Assembly (NCBI RefSeq): GCF_023078355.1
Contig: NZ_CP095552.1
Coordinates: 2,604,001-2,668,000, forward strand
Source: Gordonia hongkongensis
Lineage (GTDB): Bacteria; Actinomycetota; Actinomycetes; Mycobacteriales; Mycobacteriaceae
Reading direction: 5' to 3'
Length of the DNA: 64,000 bases
Positions 1-7,628 of this stretch are shown one piece after another. The notes under the pieces were generated by a model. It saw nothing but the letters and a program-made list of their open reading frames with translations, had not been told where the DNA came from and searched no databases. The first letter of the stretch is position 1. Every line of letters starts with the position of its first letter. A program made the translations under genes and the position numbers.

Positions 1-792
1 CGCGCCGGTCATCGCCGGATCCTCGTGTTCCCGACCTCGGCGTGGGGCGGCTACTCGGGGTGCCGGCAGTATCACGAGGACATCGACCGGGCGGTGACGG
101 CGCTTGCCGACCGTGAACCGACGAGCCGCGAACCCGACGGTGCGGTGGTGCTCCGCAAGCTCCCGCAGTACTGGTCGCATCCGGCGTTCGTCGCGGCCGG
201 GGCCGACGCGGTGAGCCGCGCTCTGGACGCACTCGGGCCCGGCGAGGGGCCGCCACGGCTGGTGTTCACCGCCCATTCGGTCCCGACCTCGGCCGATGAG
301 GCGTCGGGTCCGGCGGCCGACGGCGGGAAGCTGTACTCGCGCCAGGTGCTGGCGGCGTCGCAGGCGGTCGCCGACGAGCTCGGCGTCGCCGACTTCGATC
401 AGGTCTGGCAGTCACGGTCGGGTCCACCGCAGATCCCGTGGCTGGAGCCGGACATCTGTGACCATCTGGAGAGCCTTGCCGCGGAGGGTGTTCGACGGGT
501 GGTCGTCTACCCGGTCGGGTTCATCTCCGACCATCTCGAGGTGATCTGGGATCTCGACAACGAGGCCGCGGAGGTCGCCGAGCGCCTCGGCCTGGACTAT
601 GTCCGCGCCGACACCGTGGGTCCCGATCCGCGGTTCATCTCGATGATCGGCGAATTCGTGGAGGCCTACGCCGGGGGCTTGGGCGACCTGTCGGCGATGG
701 GATGCGGAGACAACGGCAGCACCTGTCGAGACCGGTGCTGTGTGCCCGCGGCGCGGCCTAGATCTGCGGCGAGGCCATCTGACCGCGCGTAG
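1..792 (+). CDS. hemH: Ferrochelatase (coproporphyrin III ferrochelatase type), 3' part
   Basis: The reading frame is open from base 1, so the gene begins upstream; 263 residues are visible. It inserts ferrous iron into the porphyrin at the end of heme synthesis; actinobacterial members act on coproporphyrin III. The visible part has the family segments VFTAHSVP (about residues 89-96), a QSRSGPPQIPWLEPD stretch and VYPVGFISDHLEV. A YSGCRQY motif near residue 21 and a C-terminal tail with Cys in CGDNGSTCRDRCC match the [2Fe-2S]-binding cysteines known for actinobacterial ferrochelatases. The following opposite-strand gene is the Rv1486c type, as in M. tuberculosis (hemZ-Rv1486c). Confidence 0.93.
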   Translation, partial: RAGHRRILVFPTSAWGGYSGCRQYHEDIDRAVTALADREPTSREPDGAVVLRKLPQYWSHPAFVAAGADAVSRALDALGPGEGPPRLVFTAHSVPTSADEASGPAADGGKLYSRQVLAASQAVADELGVADFDQVWQSRSGPPQIPWLEPDICDHLESLAAEGVRRVVVYPVGFISDHLEVIWDLDNEAAEVAERLGLDYVRADTVGPDPRFISMIGEFVEAYAGGLGDLSAMGCGDNGSTCRDRCCVPAARPRSAARPSDRA

Positions 793-926
793 ATTCACTG
801 GCTTTGTTTGCCTTCATAACGATTTGATATAGGAACGGTCCATAATGTGATCTGCGCCTCAGTCGAAATGAAACTCTCGTGGCACGCGCATCTGAATCGG
901 GGTGCGAACGTGAGAGAGAAATTTCC

Positions 927-1028
927 ATGGCAGAAGGACCACTGAGGCTCGAGATCGATTTCCTCGGACCGATTCTGAAGACACTTTCCACCGGCTCCGC
1001 GGACGGTAGCAGCGAGCCCGTCAACTGA
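927..1028 (+). CDS. Small ORF, 33-residue Ser-rich peptide (candidate)
   Basis: ATG at 927 is preceded by a GAGAGA purine tract eight bases upstream. The frame encodes 33 residues starting MAEGPLRLEIDFLG and ends with TGA at 1026-1028. The first half can form a short amphipathic helix (LRLEIDFLGPILKTL) and the C-terminal third is rich in Ser, Gly and Asp. There is no signal peptide or Cys. A 12-bp perfect stem-loop begins ten bases after the stop, which is the best argument that this is a discrete transcription unit. The base composition just upstream is unusually AT-rich for the window. I do not recognise the family. Small exported helical proteins without signal peptides, such as the mycoloylated corynebacterial porins, are one possible comparison, but this is only a guess. 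Confidence 0.5.
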   Translation: MAEGPLRLEIDFLGPILKTLSTGSADGSSEPVN

Positions 1029-1037
1029 GATCCGTTT

Positions 1038-1074
1038 CCGCTGTGGGCTGCGTTGACGACGTAGCCCACAGCGG
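1038..1074 (+). terminator. Stem-loop terminator after the 33-codon ORF
   Basis: Perfect 12-bp inverted repeat CCGCTGTGGGCT (1038-1049) and AGCCCACAGCGG (1063-1074) with a 13-base loop. It is followed by a pyrimidine-rich stretch but not a true T run. Confidence 0.7.
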
Positions 1075-1106
1075 CGTGATCTCTCCTTTGTGCGCGTGTA
1101 TCAACA

Positions 1107-1727
1107 GTGTTGACCGCGGAACGACTACTCATCCCAGTTGATCTCCGACCTGCTACGCAGCTACTCGCACGAGCGGTCGAGGACATTCCGTTGTATCGAT
1201 GGGTGTTGGGTGACCACCTCCCGGATCTCACGCTGCGGGAATGGTTGGCCGAGATCTTGGTGCGGCCTTATCTCAACGCCGGCTGCGTATTGGGTTCCTT
1301 CCAGAACGAGCATCTCGTCGGAATTCTGATCTGGCATCCCCACGATGTCGAATTGTCGCCCGACGGCGAACCGCCGCTCGGCCCGGCTGATTTTGTCCGG
1401 GTCGCGGCCATTCCCGGACTCCGCGAACGGCTGATCGAGTTCCTCACCAGCCCACAATTGCCCTCCCCGGCATCGGATGCCGTCGATGTGCGGATCGCGG
1501 CGATTGTTCCCGAAGCTCGTGGTGGCGACGCTCTCGTTCGCATGATGCGCGAAGTGGAACGGTTCTGTGTCTCTGCGGCCCGGCCGTAGTACGCCTGGAC
1601 CGGCTCCGCTCGGCTGCGGGACTGGTTCGTCCACGAATGGGGGGCGACGTTGTTCGCCACCGAACAGCGGAACGGACTCGATCTGTACGGCGTCGTGTCC
1701 GACCGTCCGCCGCGGCTCCGGGAGTGA
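1107..1727 (+). pseudogene. GNAT-like acetyltransferase interrupted by an in-frame amber codon
   Basis: A GTG start at 1107 opens a 160-residue frame that stops at TAG 1587-1589. The frame resumes immediately after the TAG and stays open for 45 more codons to TGA 1725-1727, keeping mostly G or C at third positions. The first part resembles the GNAT N-terminal half (DIPLYRWVLGDHLPDLTLREW) and motif A (AAIVPEARGGDALVRMM). The part after the TAG looks like the missing GNAT C-terminus (DWFVHEWGATLFATEQ, then LYGVV). Read together, this is a ~206-residue acetyltransferase with one nonsense codon, lacking its last strand region unless the stop is read through. The product up to 1589 may still be made. 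Substrate unknown. It is absent from the equivalent place in M. tuberculosis as I recall that gene order. Confidence 0.6.
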
Positions 1728-1752
1728 CCTTCCGGCGGTGGCGGCCCGGGTC

Positions 1753-2606
1753 CTAGCGTCGCAGTAGCTCGAGGATCGTGTGATTGACCGCCGCCGCCCG
1801 TGCGGTCCGCGTCAGCGCCTGGAGGCCCCGGAGCGTCGCGTCGCCGGAATCCCATTGTCCGGCACTGTCGCCGATCTCCACATTGCGCGCTCCGGCGAGG
1901 TCGACGATCGCCTCGACCTGTGCCGCCGTGTCGATCAGGCGGGTGGAGCGCGCGTCGAGGAGGTGCGGGGGCAGGGCGACCCGATGCCTCGAGGTGAGCG
2001 CCGCGAGTTCCGTACGGAGGTCGCTCGCGTCGGCCGACCGGCGTCCGCCGAGCCCGCCGATGATCGTGGTCGCCTCTCGAACTGCTTGCCGCAGCTCGTA
2101 TTCCAGATCACCGGCACTGGGTCCCGCGGATACGAGATGACCGAGGTCGAGGGTCGCGTCGTAGCGGTAGGCCGACCACGTGCACGTGACGAACGGTGGA
2201 TCGGCGGTGTCGGCGGCGAACTCCGGTACGAGCGCGAGCGTGCCGGCGCCCGCCGCGTCGTCGACGAGCAGCACCTCGCCCGCGCCGAGTGGGCCGACGT
2301 CGCGACATGCGGTGGGAGTCCCTGCGGATCACCCGTGGAGGGCAGGCGGACGACGAGGCGTCGAGCGGGTCGCAGCAGCGCGAGCAGATCGAGCACCCCG
2401 TTCGCCGAACCCGTTGCGGGCGAATTCTGTTCGGCCCCGGCGACCCCGCCGTCGGGCCAGTGCAGGAGGTGCCGGTCGGCGGATTCCGCCAGGGCTTCGA
2501 TCACGTCGTCGGGGGAGCACCGGCCGGTGATCCAGGCGGCCGACCACGCGCCGAGGGCGCACGTCGGCCACGCGACGGTGGCGGAGAGCAGGCGGCTGCG
2601 TTTCAT
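1753..2606 (-). pseudogene. Rv1486c-like conserved hypothetical protein, frameshifted
   Basis: Two minus-strand segments together make one protein. The N-terminal part starts at ATG 2606 (MKRSRLLSATVAWPTC) with GC-rich coding usage to about 2305. The C-terminal part continues in the next frame (VGPLGAGEVLLVDDAAGAG) to the stop at 1753. One base appears to be missing near 2296-2304: adding a base there joins the segments into about 284 residues, close to the roughly 288 residues I recall for M. tuberculosis Rv1486c, which also lies just after ferrochelatase on the opposite strand. No catalytic motif is recognisable. Either a real lesion or an assembly indel; the break is not in a long homopolymer. 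Confidence 0.65.
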
Positions 2607-2755
2607 CAAGAAGCCAGGATACCGGCGAGGCCGGTGGGAGCCGGGCGTGGCAACCCCGCGGGCGGGCCCGCGGGGCATACGGTGTGTGCGCCGCCCGACC
2701 TGTCCATCGCGGCGGCGTGATCACGAGATGACCGATCGAGAGATGGTGGTGTGCG

Positions 2756-3583
2756 ATGGATGACCGCTACGGACGCGATGTGCTCTCCCAGCCCCGTCGG
2801 GCGAAGCCGCGTCCCGCGGAGGTCGCCGCGGATCGCGATCTGGTCGTCGAGGACGCCGCCACCGGCTTCTGCGGTGCGGTCGTCGGGCTCGAGAAGAGCT
2901 ACGCCGGCGATCTCGTCCGGCTGGAGGACCGGCGAGGTCAGACGCGGGTGTTCCTGATGCACCCCGGCGCGTTCCTCATCGACGGTCGGCCGGTGACGCT
3001 CGTACGGCCGCGCACCAGGGGCCCGCAGCAGCCGGCCATGACGGCTTCGGGATCGCGAGCCGCACCTCGCGCCCGCGCGCGGACCGCGCGCGCCAGCCGG
3101 CTCTTCGTCGAGGGCGTGCACGACGCGACACTCCTCGAGCGCGTGTGGGGTGACGACCTCCGCGCGGAGGGCGTGGTCGTCGTCAGCCTCGACGGCCTCG
3201 ACAACCTCGAGGCGGCACTCGACGAATTCCAGCCGGCACCGCATCGCCGGGCCGGTGTCCTCGTCGACCATCTGGTGGCGGGTTCCAAAGAAGCACAACT
3301 CACCGCCGAGGTCGGGGAGCACGTCCTCGTGTGCGGGCATCCCTACATCGACGTCTGGGAGGCGGTGAAGCCGGCGTCGGTGAAGATCCCGGCGTGGCCG
3401 CACATCCCGCGGGGCACCGACTGGAAGACCGGGGTGTGTGCCGAGCTCGGCTGGGGGGACCCTCGTGACGGCTGGCGCCGGGTGTTGGGCGGGGTGAGCA
3501 GTTTCCGGGATCTCGAGGTCGATCTGCTGCGGTCGGTGGAAGAACTCATCGATTTCGTGACCGCGGCCGAAGAGCCCAGGTGA
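2756..3583 (+). CDS. DUF3097 family protein
   Basis: 275 residues. The long conserved C-terminal part (LFVEGVHDATLLERVWGDDLR, VLVDHLV, HPYIDVWEAVKP, WPHIPRGTDWKTGVCAELGW) is characteristic of DUF3097, a cytosolic actinobacterial family of unknown function. The segment with EG...D followed by a spaced VLVDH recalls a Toprim-type fold, which is an inference. Residues 82-108 form a basic Arg/Ala-rich linker. ATG 2756 is chosen because the protein begins with the family-like DDRYGRDVL; a GGTGGTG tract lies about nine bases upstream. Confidence 0.8.
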   Translation: MDDRYGRDVLSQPRRAKPRPAEVAADRDLVVEDAATGFCGAVVGLEKSYAGDLVRLEDRRGQTRVFLMHPGAFLIDGRPVTLVRPRTRGPQQPAMTASGSRAAPRARARTARASRLFVEGVHDATLLERVWGDDLRAEGVVVVSLDGLDNLEAALDEFQPAPHRRAGVLVDHLVAGSKEAQLTAEVGEHVLVCGHPYIDVWEAVKPASVKIPAWPHIPRGTDWKTGVCAELGWGDPRDGWRRVLGGVSSFRDLEVDLLRSVEELIDFVTAAEEPR

Positions 3584-3653
3584 CGCACACGGCCTGACGC
3601 CCACCGGGGCCCACCCGCGTCGTGAGCGCCGAAGGCGGTTCGGACATCTCTGG

Positions 3654-3659
3654 CAGACT
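3654..3659 (+). promoter_or_regulatory. Weak -10 element for leaderless nfeD-like gene
   Basis: CAGACT, six bases before ATG 3666. It fits the TANNNT spacing seen at many genes here but has C at the first position. Confidence 0.3.
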
Positions 3660-3665
3660 GGACCC

Positions 3666-4094
3666 ATGAGCGCCCTGCTGTGGTTGGCGGCCGCGATCGT
3701 CCTGGTGGTCGCGGAGATGTTCGGTGGCGAACTCGTCCTGCTCATGCTCGCCGGGGGCGCATTCGCGGCCGCCGGTGTCGATTTCGCGTTCGAGACGCCG
3801 CTGTGGGTCGAGGGGCTGGTCTTCGCGCTCGTCTCGGTGCTGCTGCTGGTTGCGGTCCGTCCGATCGCCCGTAAGCACATGCTGAACCGTCCGGCGGTCC
3901 TGATGAACACCGAGGCGCTCGAGGGTCGGCCGGCGGTGGTGACCGAACAGGTCGACGCCCGTGACGGACGCGTCAAGATCGGCGGCGACGTGTGGTCGGC
4001 CCGCACGATGGACCCGACCCAGGTGCTCGAACCCGGAACCCACGTGACCGTCGTGGAGATCGACGGCGCGACCGCGGTGGTGTGGCGCGCCTGA
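3666..4094 (+). CDS. NfeD-like membrane protein
   Basis: 142 residues. Two or three hydrophobic segments at residues 4-21, 23-40 and 50-68 are followed by a soluble domain (residues 75-142) that looks like the OB-fold NfeD C-terminal domain (ALEGRPAVVTEQ, GDVWSAR, VLEPGTHVTVVEIDGATAVV). NfeD proteins work with SPFH/stomatin proteins in membrane quality control. The next gene encodes exactly such a partner 45 bases downstream, the same pair as Rv1487-Rv1488. Confidence 0.88.
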   Translation: MSALLWLAAAIVLVVAEMFGGELVLLMLAGGAFAAAGVDFAFETPLWVEGLVFALVSVLLLVAVRPIARKHMLNRPAVLMNTEALEGRPAVVTEQVDARDGRVKIGGDVWSARTMDPTQVLEPGTHVTVVEIDGATAVVWRA

Positions 4095-4139
4095 GTGTGC
4101 CGCCGCGACACCGCCGAACGACAACGCTGGAAGGTGACC

Positions 4140-5372
4140 ATGGAGTACGAGATCTTCGGCCTGACCGTCATCGTTTTGCTCGTGTTGCTCGTGGTGGTGA
4201 TGCTGGTCAAGTCCGTCGCCCTCATCCCGCAGGCGGAGGCCGCGGTCATCGAGCGACTGGGCCGCTACACCCGCACCGTGTCCGGCCAGCTCACCCTGCT
4301 GTTGCCGTTCATCGACCGCATCCGCGCCCGCGTCGACGTCCGTGAACGAGTGGTGTCGTTCCCGCCGCAGCCGGTCATCACCGAGGACAACCTGACGCTG
4401 TCCATCGACACCGTCGTCTACTTCCAGGTCACCAATCCCCGCGCCGCCGTGTACGAGATCGACGACTACATCGCCGGCGTCGAGCAGCTGACGATCACGA
4501 CGCTGCGCAACGTGGTCGGCGGGATGACGCTCGAGGAGACCCTGACCTCCCGCGATTCCATCAACGGCCAGCTACGCGGAGTCCTCGACGAGGCGACCGG
4601 CCGCTGGGGCCTCCGGGTCGCGCGCGTCGAGCTGAAGTCGATCATGCCGCCGCCGTCGATCCAGGAGTCGATGGAGAAGCAGATGAAGGCCGACCGCGAG
4701 AAGCGGGCGACGATCCTCTCGGCCGAGGGCCAGCGCGAGTCGGCGATCAAGACCGCCGAGGGAAACAAGCAGTCGCAGATCCTCGCCGCCGAGGGTGCCA
4801 AGCAGGCCGCGATCCTTGCGGCCGAGGCGGATCGGCAGTCGCGCATCCTGCGGGCGCAGGGCGACCGCGCCGCGTCGTACCTCAACGCCCAGGGTGAGGC
4901 GAAGGCGATCGAGAAGACCTTCGCGGCGATCAAGGCGGCCAAGCCGACCCCGGAACTCCTGGCCTACCAGTATCTGCAGCAGTTGCCCGAGATGGCCAAG
5001 GGCGAGGGCAGCAAGGTGTGGGTGGTGCCGTCCGACTTCGGTTCGGCCCTCCAGGGTTTCGCGAAATCCTTCGGTGTCCAGGGAGACGACGGCGTGTTCC
5101 GGTACGAGCCGGCCGACTCGCCGCCCTCGCCGATCGACGACTCGGAGACCGAGGACTGGTTCTCGATGGCCTCCGATCCCAAGGTCGCCCAGGCCGTCGC
5201 CGAGGCGGAGGCGGTGGCCCGCACCCCGGTCGCGCCCGAGATCACCGCTCGTGCGTCGCGCGCGTCGCGCCATGCGTCGCCGGTGGGGTCCGAGCCGGCC
5301 GAGCTCACCGATGGTGCGTGGTCCCAGCCCGTACAGCCCGAGGAGCCGGGGCCGGCCGAGCCCACGACCTGA
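4140..5372 (+). CDS. SPFH/Band 7 (stomatin-like) membrane protein
   Basis: 410 residues. One N-terminal transmembrane helix (residues 5-24) is followed by the SPFH/Band 7 domain (about 27-190, with GRYTRTVSG, RVVSFPPQPVITEDNL, VYFQVTNPRAAVYEIDDY). A long Ala/Glu/Lys-rich coiled coil with repeats of the AEG/QS type (about 190-255) precedes a variable acidic Pro-rich tail. ATG 4140 is chosen over an upstream in-frame GTG because a GGAAGGTGACC ribosome-binding site sits just before it. It likely scaffolds membrane microdomains with the upstream NfeD protein. Confidence 0.9.
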   Translation: MEYEIFGLTVIVLLVLLVVVMLVKSVALIPQAEAAVIERLGRYTRTVSGQLTLLLPFIDRIRARVDVRERVVSFPPQPVITEDNLTLSIDTVVYFQVTNPRAAVYEIDDYIAGVEQLTITTLRNVVGGMTLEETLTSRDSINGQLRGVLDEATGRWGLRVARVELKSIMPPPSIQESMEKQMKADREKRATILSAEGQRESAIKTAEGNKQSQILAAEGAKQAAILAAEADRQSRILRAQGDRAASYLNAQGEAKAIEKTFAAIKAAKPTPELLAYQYLQQLPEMAKGEGSKVWVVPSDFGSALQGFAKSFGVQGDDGVFRYEPADSPPSPIDDSETEDWFSMASDPKVAQAVAEAEAVARTPVAPEITARASRASRHASPVGSEPAELTDGAWSQPVQPEEPGPAEPTT

Positions 5373-5379
5373 GAACGGC

Positions 5380-6018
5380 TCAGCGGATGAGGTGCTCGAC
5401 GCCCGCCATGCCGACCGCCCACATCACCGAGGCGAAGGTGCCCATGATGAACTGCTCGGCCGCATGCGGGGCGCGCAGCTCGGGGTAGCGGGCGAGGCTT
5501 TTCACGGCCAGGATGATCGCGAGGCCTTCGGGCCACCCCGCCATCAACGTGGTGACGACCGCGAGGCGTTCGAGGTATCCGATCACCCGGCCGCCGCGCA
5601 ACGGCCCGGCTTCGGCTGGGTCGGCCGGGTCGGCCGGGGCGGGCGCCGGGGAGTCGGGCGCGTCGGTGTCGTCCCCGGATCCGTCATCCGGCGACCCCTC
5701 CGGATCGGGTCCGAGCCCCGTGCGCTGGCCGACCCCGCCGGCGACGAGGACCGTCCGGACCACGGGTCCGCCGCCGGTGACCGCCGCGAGCGCGGCGACG
5801 ACCGGGACGGCCGAGGCGAGGAAGCCCGTGGCGGGCGCGGCCACGGCGGCGAGGACGGCGGTCACCCCGGCCAGGACCAGCAGGACGACGGCTCCGATGA
5901 CGTCGAGTCTGCGTACGACGGACACCGGCGCGTGGTTGCGCTTCTTCCGCGTCGCGAGCGCCCAGGTCGGCGTCGCCAGCGCGGTCAGGAGAAGAAGGGT
6001 GATCGCTGCGGTGGTCAT
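5380..6018 (-). CDS. Small multi-pass membrane protein next to SatD-like regulator
   Basis: 212 residues with hydrophobic segments near 3-20, 42-62, 65-85 and a C-terminal pair around 150-210. A Pro/Asp/Gly-rich linker (about 100-140) lies between. ATG at 6018 has a GGAGG ribosome-binding site and overlaps the stop of the SatD-like gene, so the two are translationally coupled. I do not recognise the family. The pairing with a SatD-like protein suggests a membrane function controlled by that regulator. It is convergent with the SPFH gene, with only seven bases between stops. Confidence 0.75.
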   Translation of the reverse strand: MTTAAITLLLLTALATPTWALATRKKRNHAPVSVVRRLDVIGAVVLLVLAGVTAVLAAVAAPATGFLASAVPVVAALAAVTGGGPVVRTVLVAGGVGQRTGLGPDPEGSPDDGSGDDTDAPDSPAPAPADPADPAEAGPLRGGRVIGYLERLAVVTTLMAGWPEGLAIILAVKSLARYPELRAPHAAEQFIMGTFASVMWAVGMAGVEHLIR

Positions 6019-6618
6019 GCCGATCCTCCGGACGGGCTGTGTCGGTCGGCCTCGGCGAGCGCGTCGGCGACGAGGCCGAGGGAATCGGATTCCAGATCCC
6101 ACGCCGCGGTCCGCAGCCGCTGACTCATGGCCTGTGGCGTGATGTCGAGTTCGGCGGCGGCCTCGACCTGGGTGAGGCCGCGGCGCATCAGCTCCACCGC
6201 CTCCCGGCCGGCGGCACTGCGCGCGGTGATCACATCGGCGATGAGACGGCCGGCCGTCTGGGCGTGACGGGACCAGCGAGTCTCCGGGCCGCGGACACAG
6301 AGGGGGACCCGCTGCCGCTTGGCGGCCTCGACGGCGTCGCGAGCGTGGACGAAGGCGGGCCCGCGCCCGGCCCGGGTGGACGGGGAGAGGCTCGTCGACC
6401 GGTCCGGCGCCGATGCCGACACTCCAGTGACCCTCGGCGGTGAGTTCGACGGCCAGTCGGGCGGCCGTCACCGGATCGGCGAGGACTCCCTGGATCTCGT
6501 CGCCCGCGGTACGTTCGAAGGCCCGTACGGTCTGGACCGTTGCGAGAGCGGTGAGGATGGCGTCCACCCGGTCGATGTCGCGGCGACTTCCGCGTTGGTC
6601 GACGGTGAGTACGAACAT
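6015..6618 (-). pseudogene. SatD-like HTH regulator, frameshifted
   Basis: The N-terminal part (MFVLTVDQRGSRRDIDRVDA and GDEIQGVLADP) and the C-terminal part (GRGPAFVHARDAVEAAKRQ, then the helix-turn-helix LTQVEAAAELDITPQAMSQR) are in different frames. They join at a run of four G on the plus strand (6382-6385); removing one base restores about 200 residues. The fold resembles SatD family proteins: an N-terminal nucleotide-cyclase-like region with the conserved GDE-Q motif and a DNA-binding C-terminus. ATG 6618 lies six bases after a TAGCCT -10, so the transcript is probably leaderless. Two palindromes just upstream are likely its own operators. Real lesion or assembly indel. Confidence 0.65.
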
Positions 6619-6624
6619 CACTCA

Positions 6625-6655
6625 AGGCTATGCACTTGATCGCTGTGAATCAAGT
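6625..6655 (-). promoter_or_regulatory. Promoter and palindromic operator of the SatD-like gene
   Basis: On the minus strand TAGCCT (6625-6630) is six bases from ATG 6618. Directly upstream, ACTTGAT (6634-6640) and ATCAAGT (6649-6655) form a perfect 7-bp inverted repeat with an 8-base spacer, covering the -10/-35 spacer. Confidence 0.6.
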
Positions 6656-6685
6656 CCCCTGACTGGATGGGATCGCGCTGGGTGG

Positions 6686-6705
6686 CTTGATCCCCACGGA
6701 TCAAG
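6686..6705. promoter_or_regulatory. Second copy of the CTTGAT-N8-ATCAAG palindrome
   Basis: CTTGAT (6686-6691) and ATCAAG (6700-6705) with the same 8-base spacer as the site at 6634-6655. The centres are 51 bp apart. It overlaps the last codon region of the TVP38 gene. Confidence 0.6.
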
Positions 6706-7483
6706 TCGCTGCGCTTGTTGCGTCCGACGACGAGACCGGCAGGCGGGAGTCGAGCACCAGACCGGCGATGCCGATCGCAAAGAGGCCACCGGTGACCGCG
6801 AGCTGGAGGGGATGCGTGTCACCGGTCAGGGAATCGCCCAGCATGACCACCGCTGCGGTGCCGGGGGCCATACCGAGGATGCTGGCAATCGCGTACGGCG
6901 CGAGAAGCACCGAGGACAGAGCCGAGCAGTAGTTCGCCACCGAGAACGGGCATGCCGCGATGAACCGCAGCGACCCGACCGCCAACCAGCCACGACGCTC
7001 GAGCCGGTACTCGACGGCACGGACCACCGGTGCCTTCAGATACGGCTGCACGCGGTCGCGTCCGACGCGGCGGACCAGGACGAAGGCTGCCACCGCCGCC
7101 ACCGACGAGGCGATCATCGCCCCCGCGAAACCGACCAGCGGTCCGAAGAAGATCCCGGACATGACCGTGAACGTCGACCGCGGGATCGGGGCGATGGTGA
7201 CGACCGCGTAGGCGAGGAAGAACAACCACACGAAGGCCGGTCCCAGATCCGCGCCCCAGTCGCGGACGCTCGAGATCGAGGGCAGCGGGACGAAGTAGGA
7301 CGCGGCCAGGACGGCGGCGAGGAGCACGGCGGCGACGAGAGCCCGGCGCAGGATCCGTCGATCGGCCCGACGACGGCCCGACATCGGCGGGTGACCGTCT
7401 CCGGCGCTCGCCGCGTCCGCGATCTCCGCGTCGGCCGCGGTCGGGCCGGCGACATCCTCGCTGACAGTGGATCGATCGGGCAC
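6701..7483 (-). CDS. TVP38/TMEM64 (DedA/SNARE-associated) membrane protein
   Basis: 260 residues. A hydrophilic N-terminus (1-45) is followed by about six hydrophobic segments. The conserved core reads APIPRSTFTVMSGIFFGPLVGF and, further on, RFIAACPFSVANYCSAL, typical of the TVP38/TMEM64 (SNARE-associated) family, which is implicated in lipid or undecaprenyl-phosphate handling at the membrane. GTG 7483 lies six bases after a TAGAGT -10, so it is taken as a leaderless start. It corresponds in position to Rv1491c, immediately before mutA. Confidence 0.85.
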   Translation of the reverse strand: MPDRSTVSEDVAGPTAADAEIADAASAGDGHPPMSGRRRADRRILRRALVAAVLLAAVLAASYFVPLPSISSVRDWGADLGPAFVWLFFLAYAVVTIAPIPRSTFTVMSGIFFGPLVGFAGAMIASSVAAVAAFVLVRRVGRDRVQPYLKAPVVRAVEYRLERRGWLAVGSLRFIAACPFSVANYCSALSSVLLAPYAIASILGMAPGTAAVVMLGDSLTGDTHPLQLAVTGGLFAIGIAGLVLDSRLPVSSSDATSAAT

Positions 7484-7489
7484 CCGGAC

Positions 7490-7495
7490 ACTCTA
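7490..7495 (-). promoter_or_regulatory. -10 element, leaderless TVP38 gene
   Basis: TAGAGT on the minus strand, 6-base spacer to GTG 7483. Confidence 0.55.
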
Positions 7496-7575
7496 CGCTG
7501 GGCCCAGCGGTGTATCGGGTCCCCGAGTGCGCCACGTCACGCCGACCTCGACGCCGAGCCGAGCGAGCGATCGGC

Positions 7576-7581
7576 TAGTGT
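7576..7581 (+). promoter_or_regulatory. Likely -10 element of the mutA-mutB-meaB operon
   Basis: TAGTGT about 47 bases before ATG 7629. A GGAGG ribosome-binding site follows at 7611-7615, 13 bases before the ATG, which is slightly long. Confidence 0.4.
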
Positions 7582-7628
7582 CGTGTACGCGCTCATCACA
7601 GTGCATTCACGGAGGTGTGCTTCCCCAC

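Noticed and set aside
1587..1589. Programmed readthrough or special amino acid at the amber codon in the GNAT gene
   Set aside because: No stem-loop or context known for recoding is seen; a nonsense mutation is simpler.
7496..7628. Cobalamin riboswitch upstream of mutA
   Set aside because: No B12-box-like sequence or suitable stem set is visible, and metH upstream (51 bp) is too short for one.
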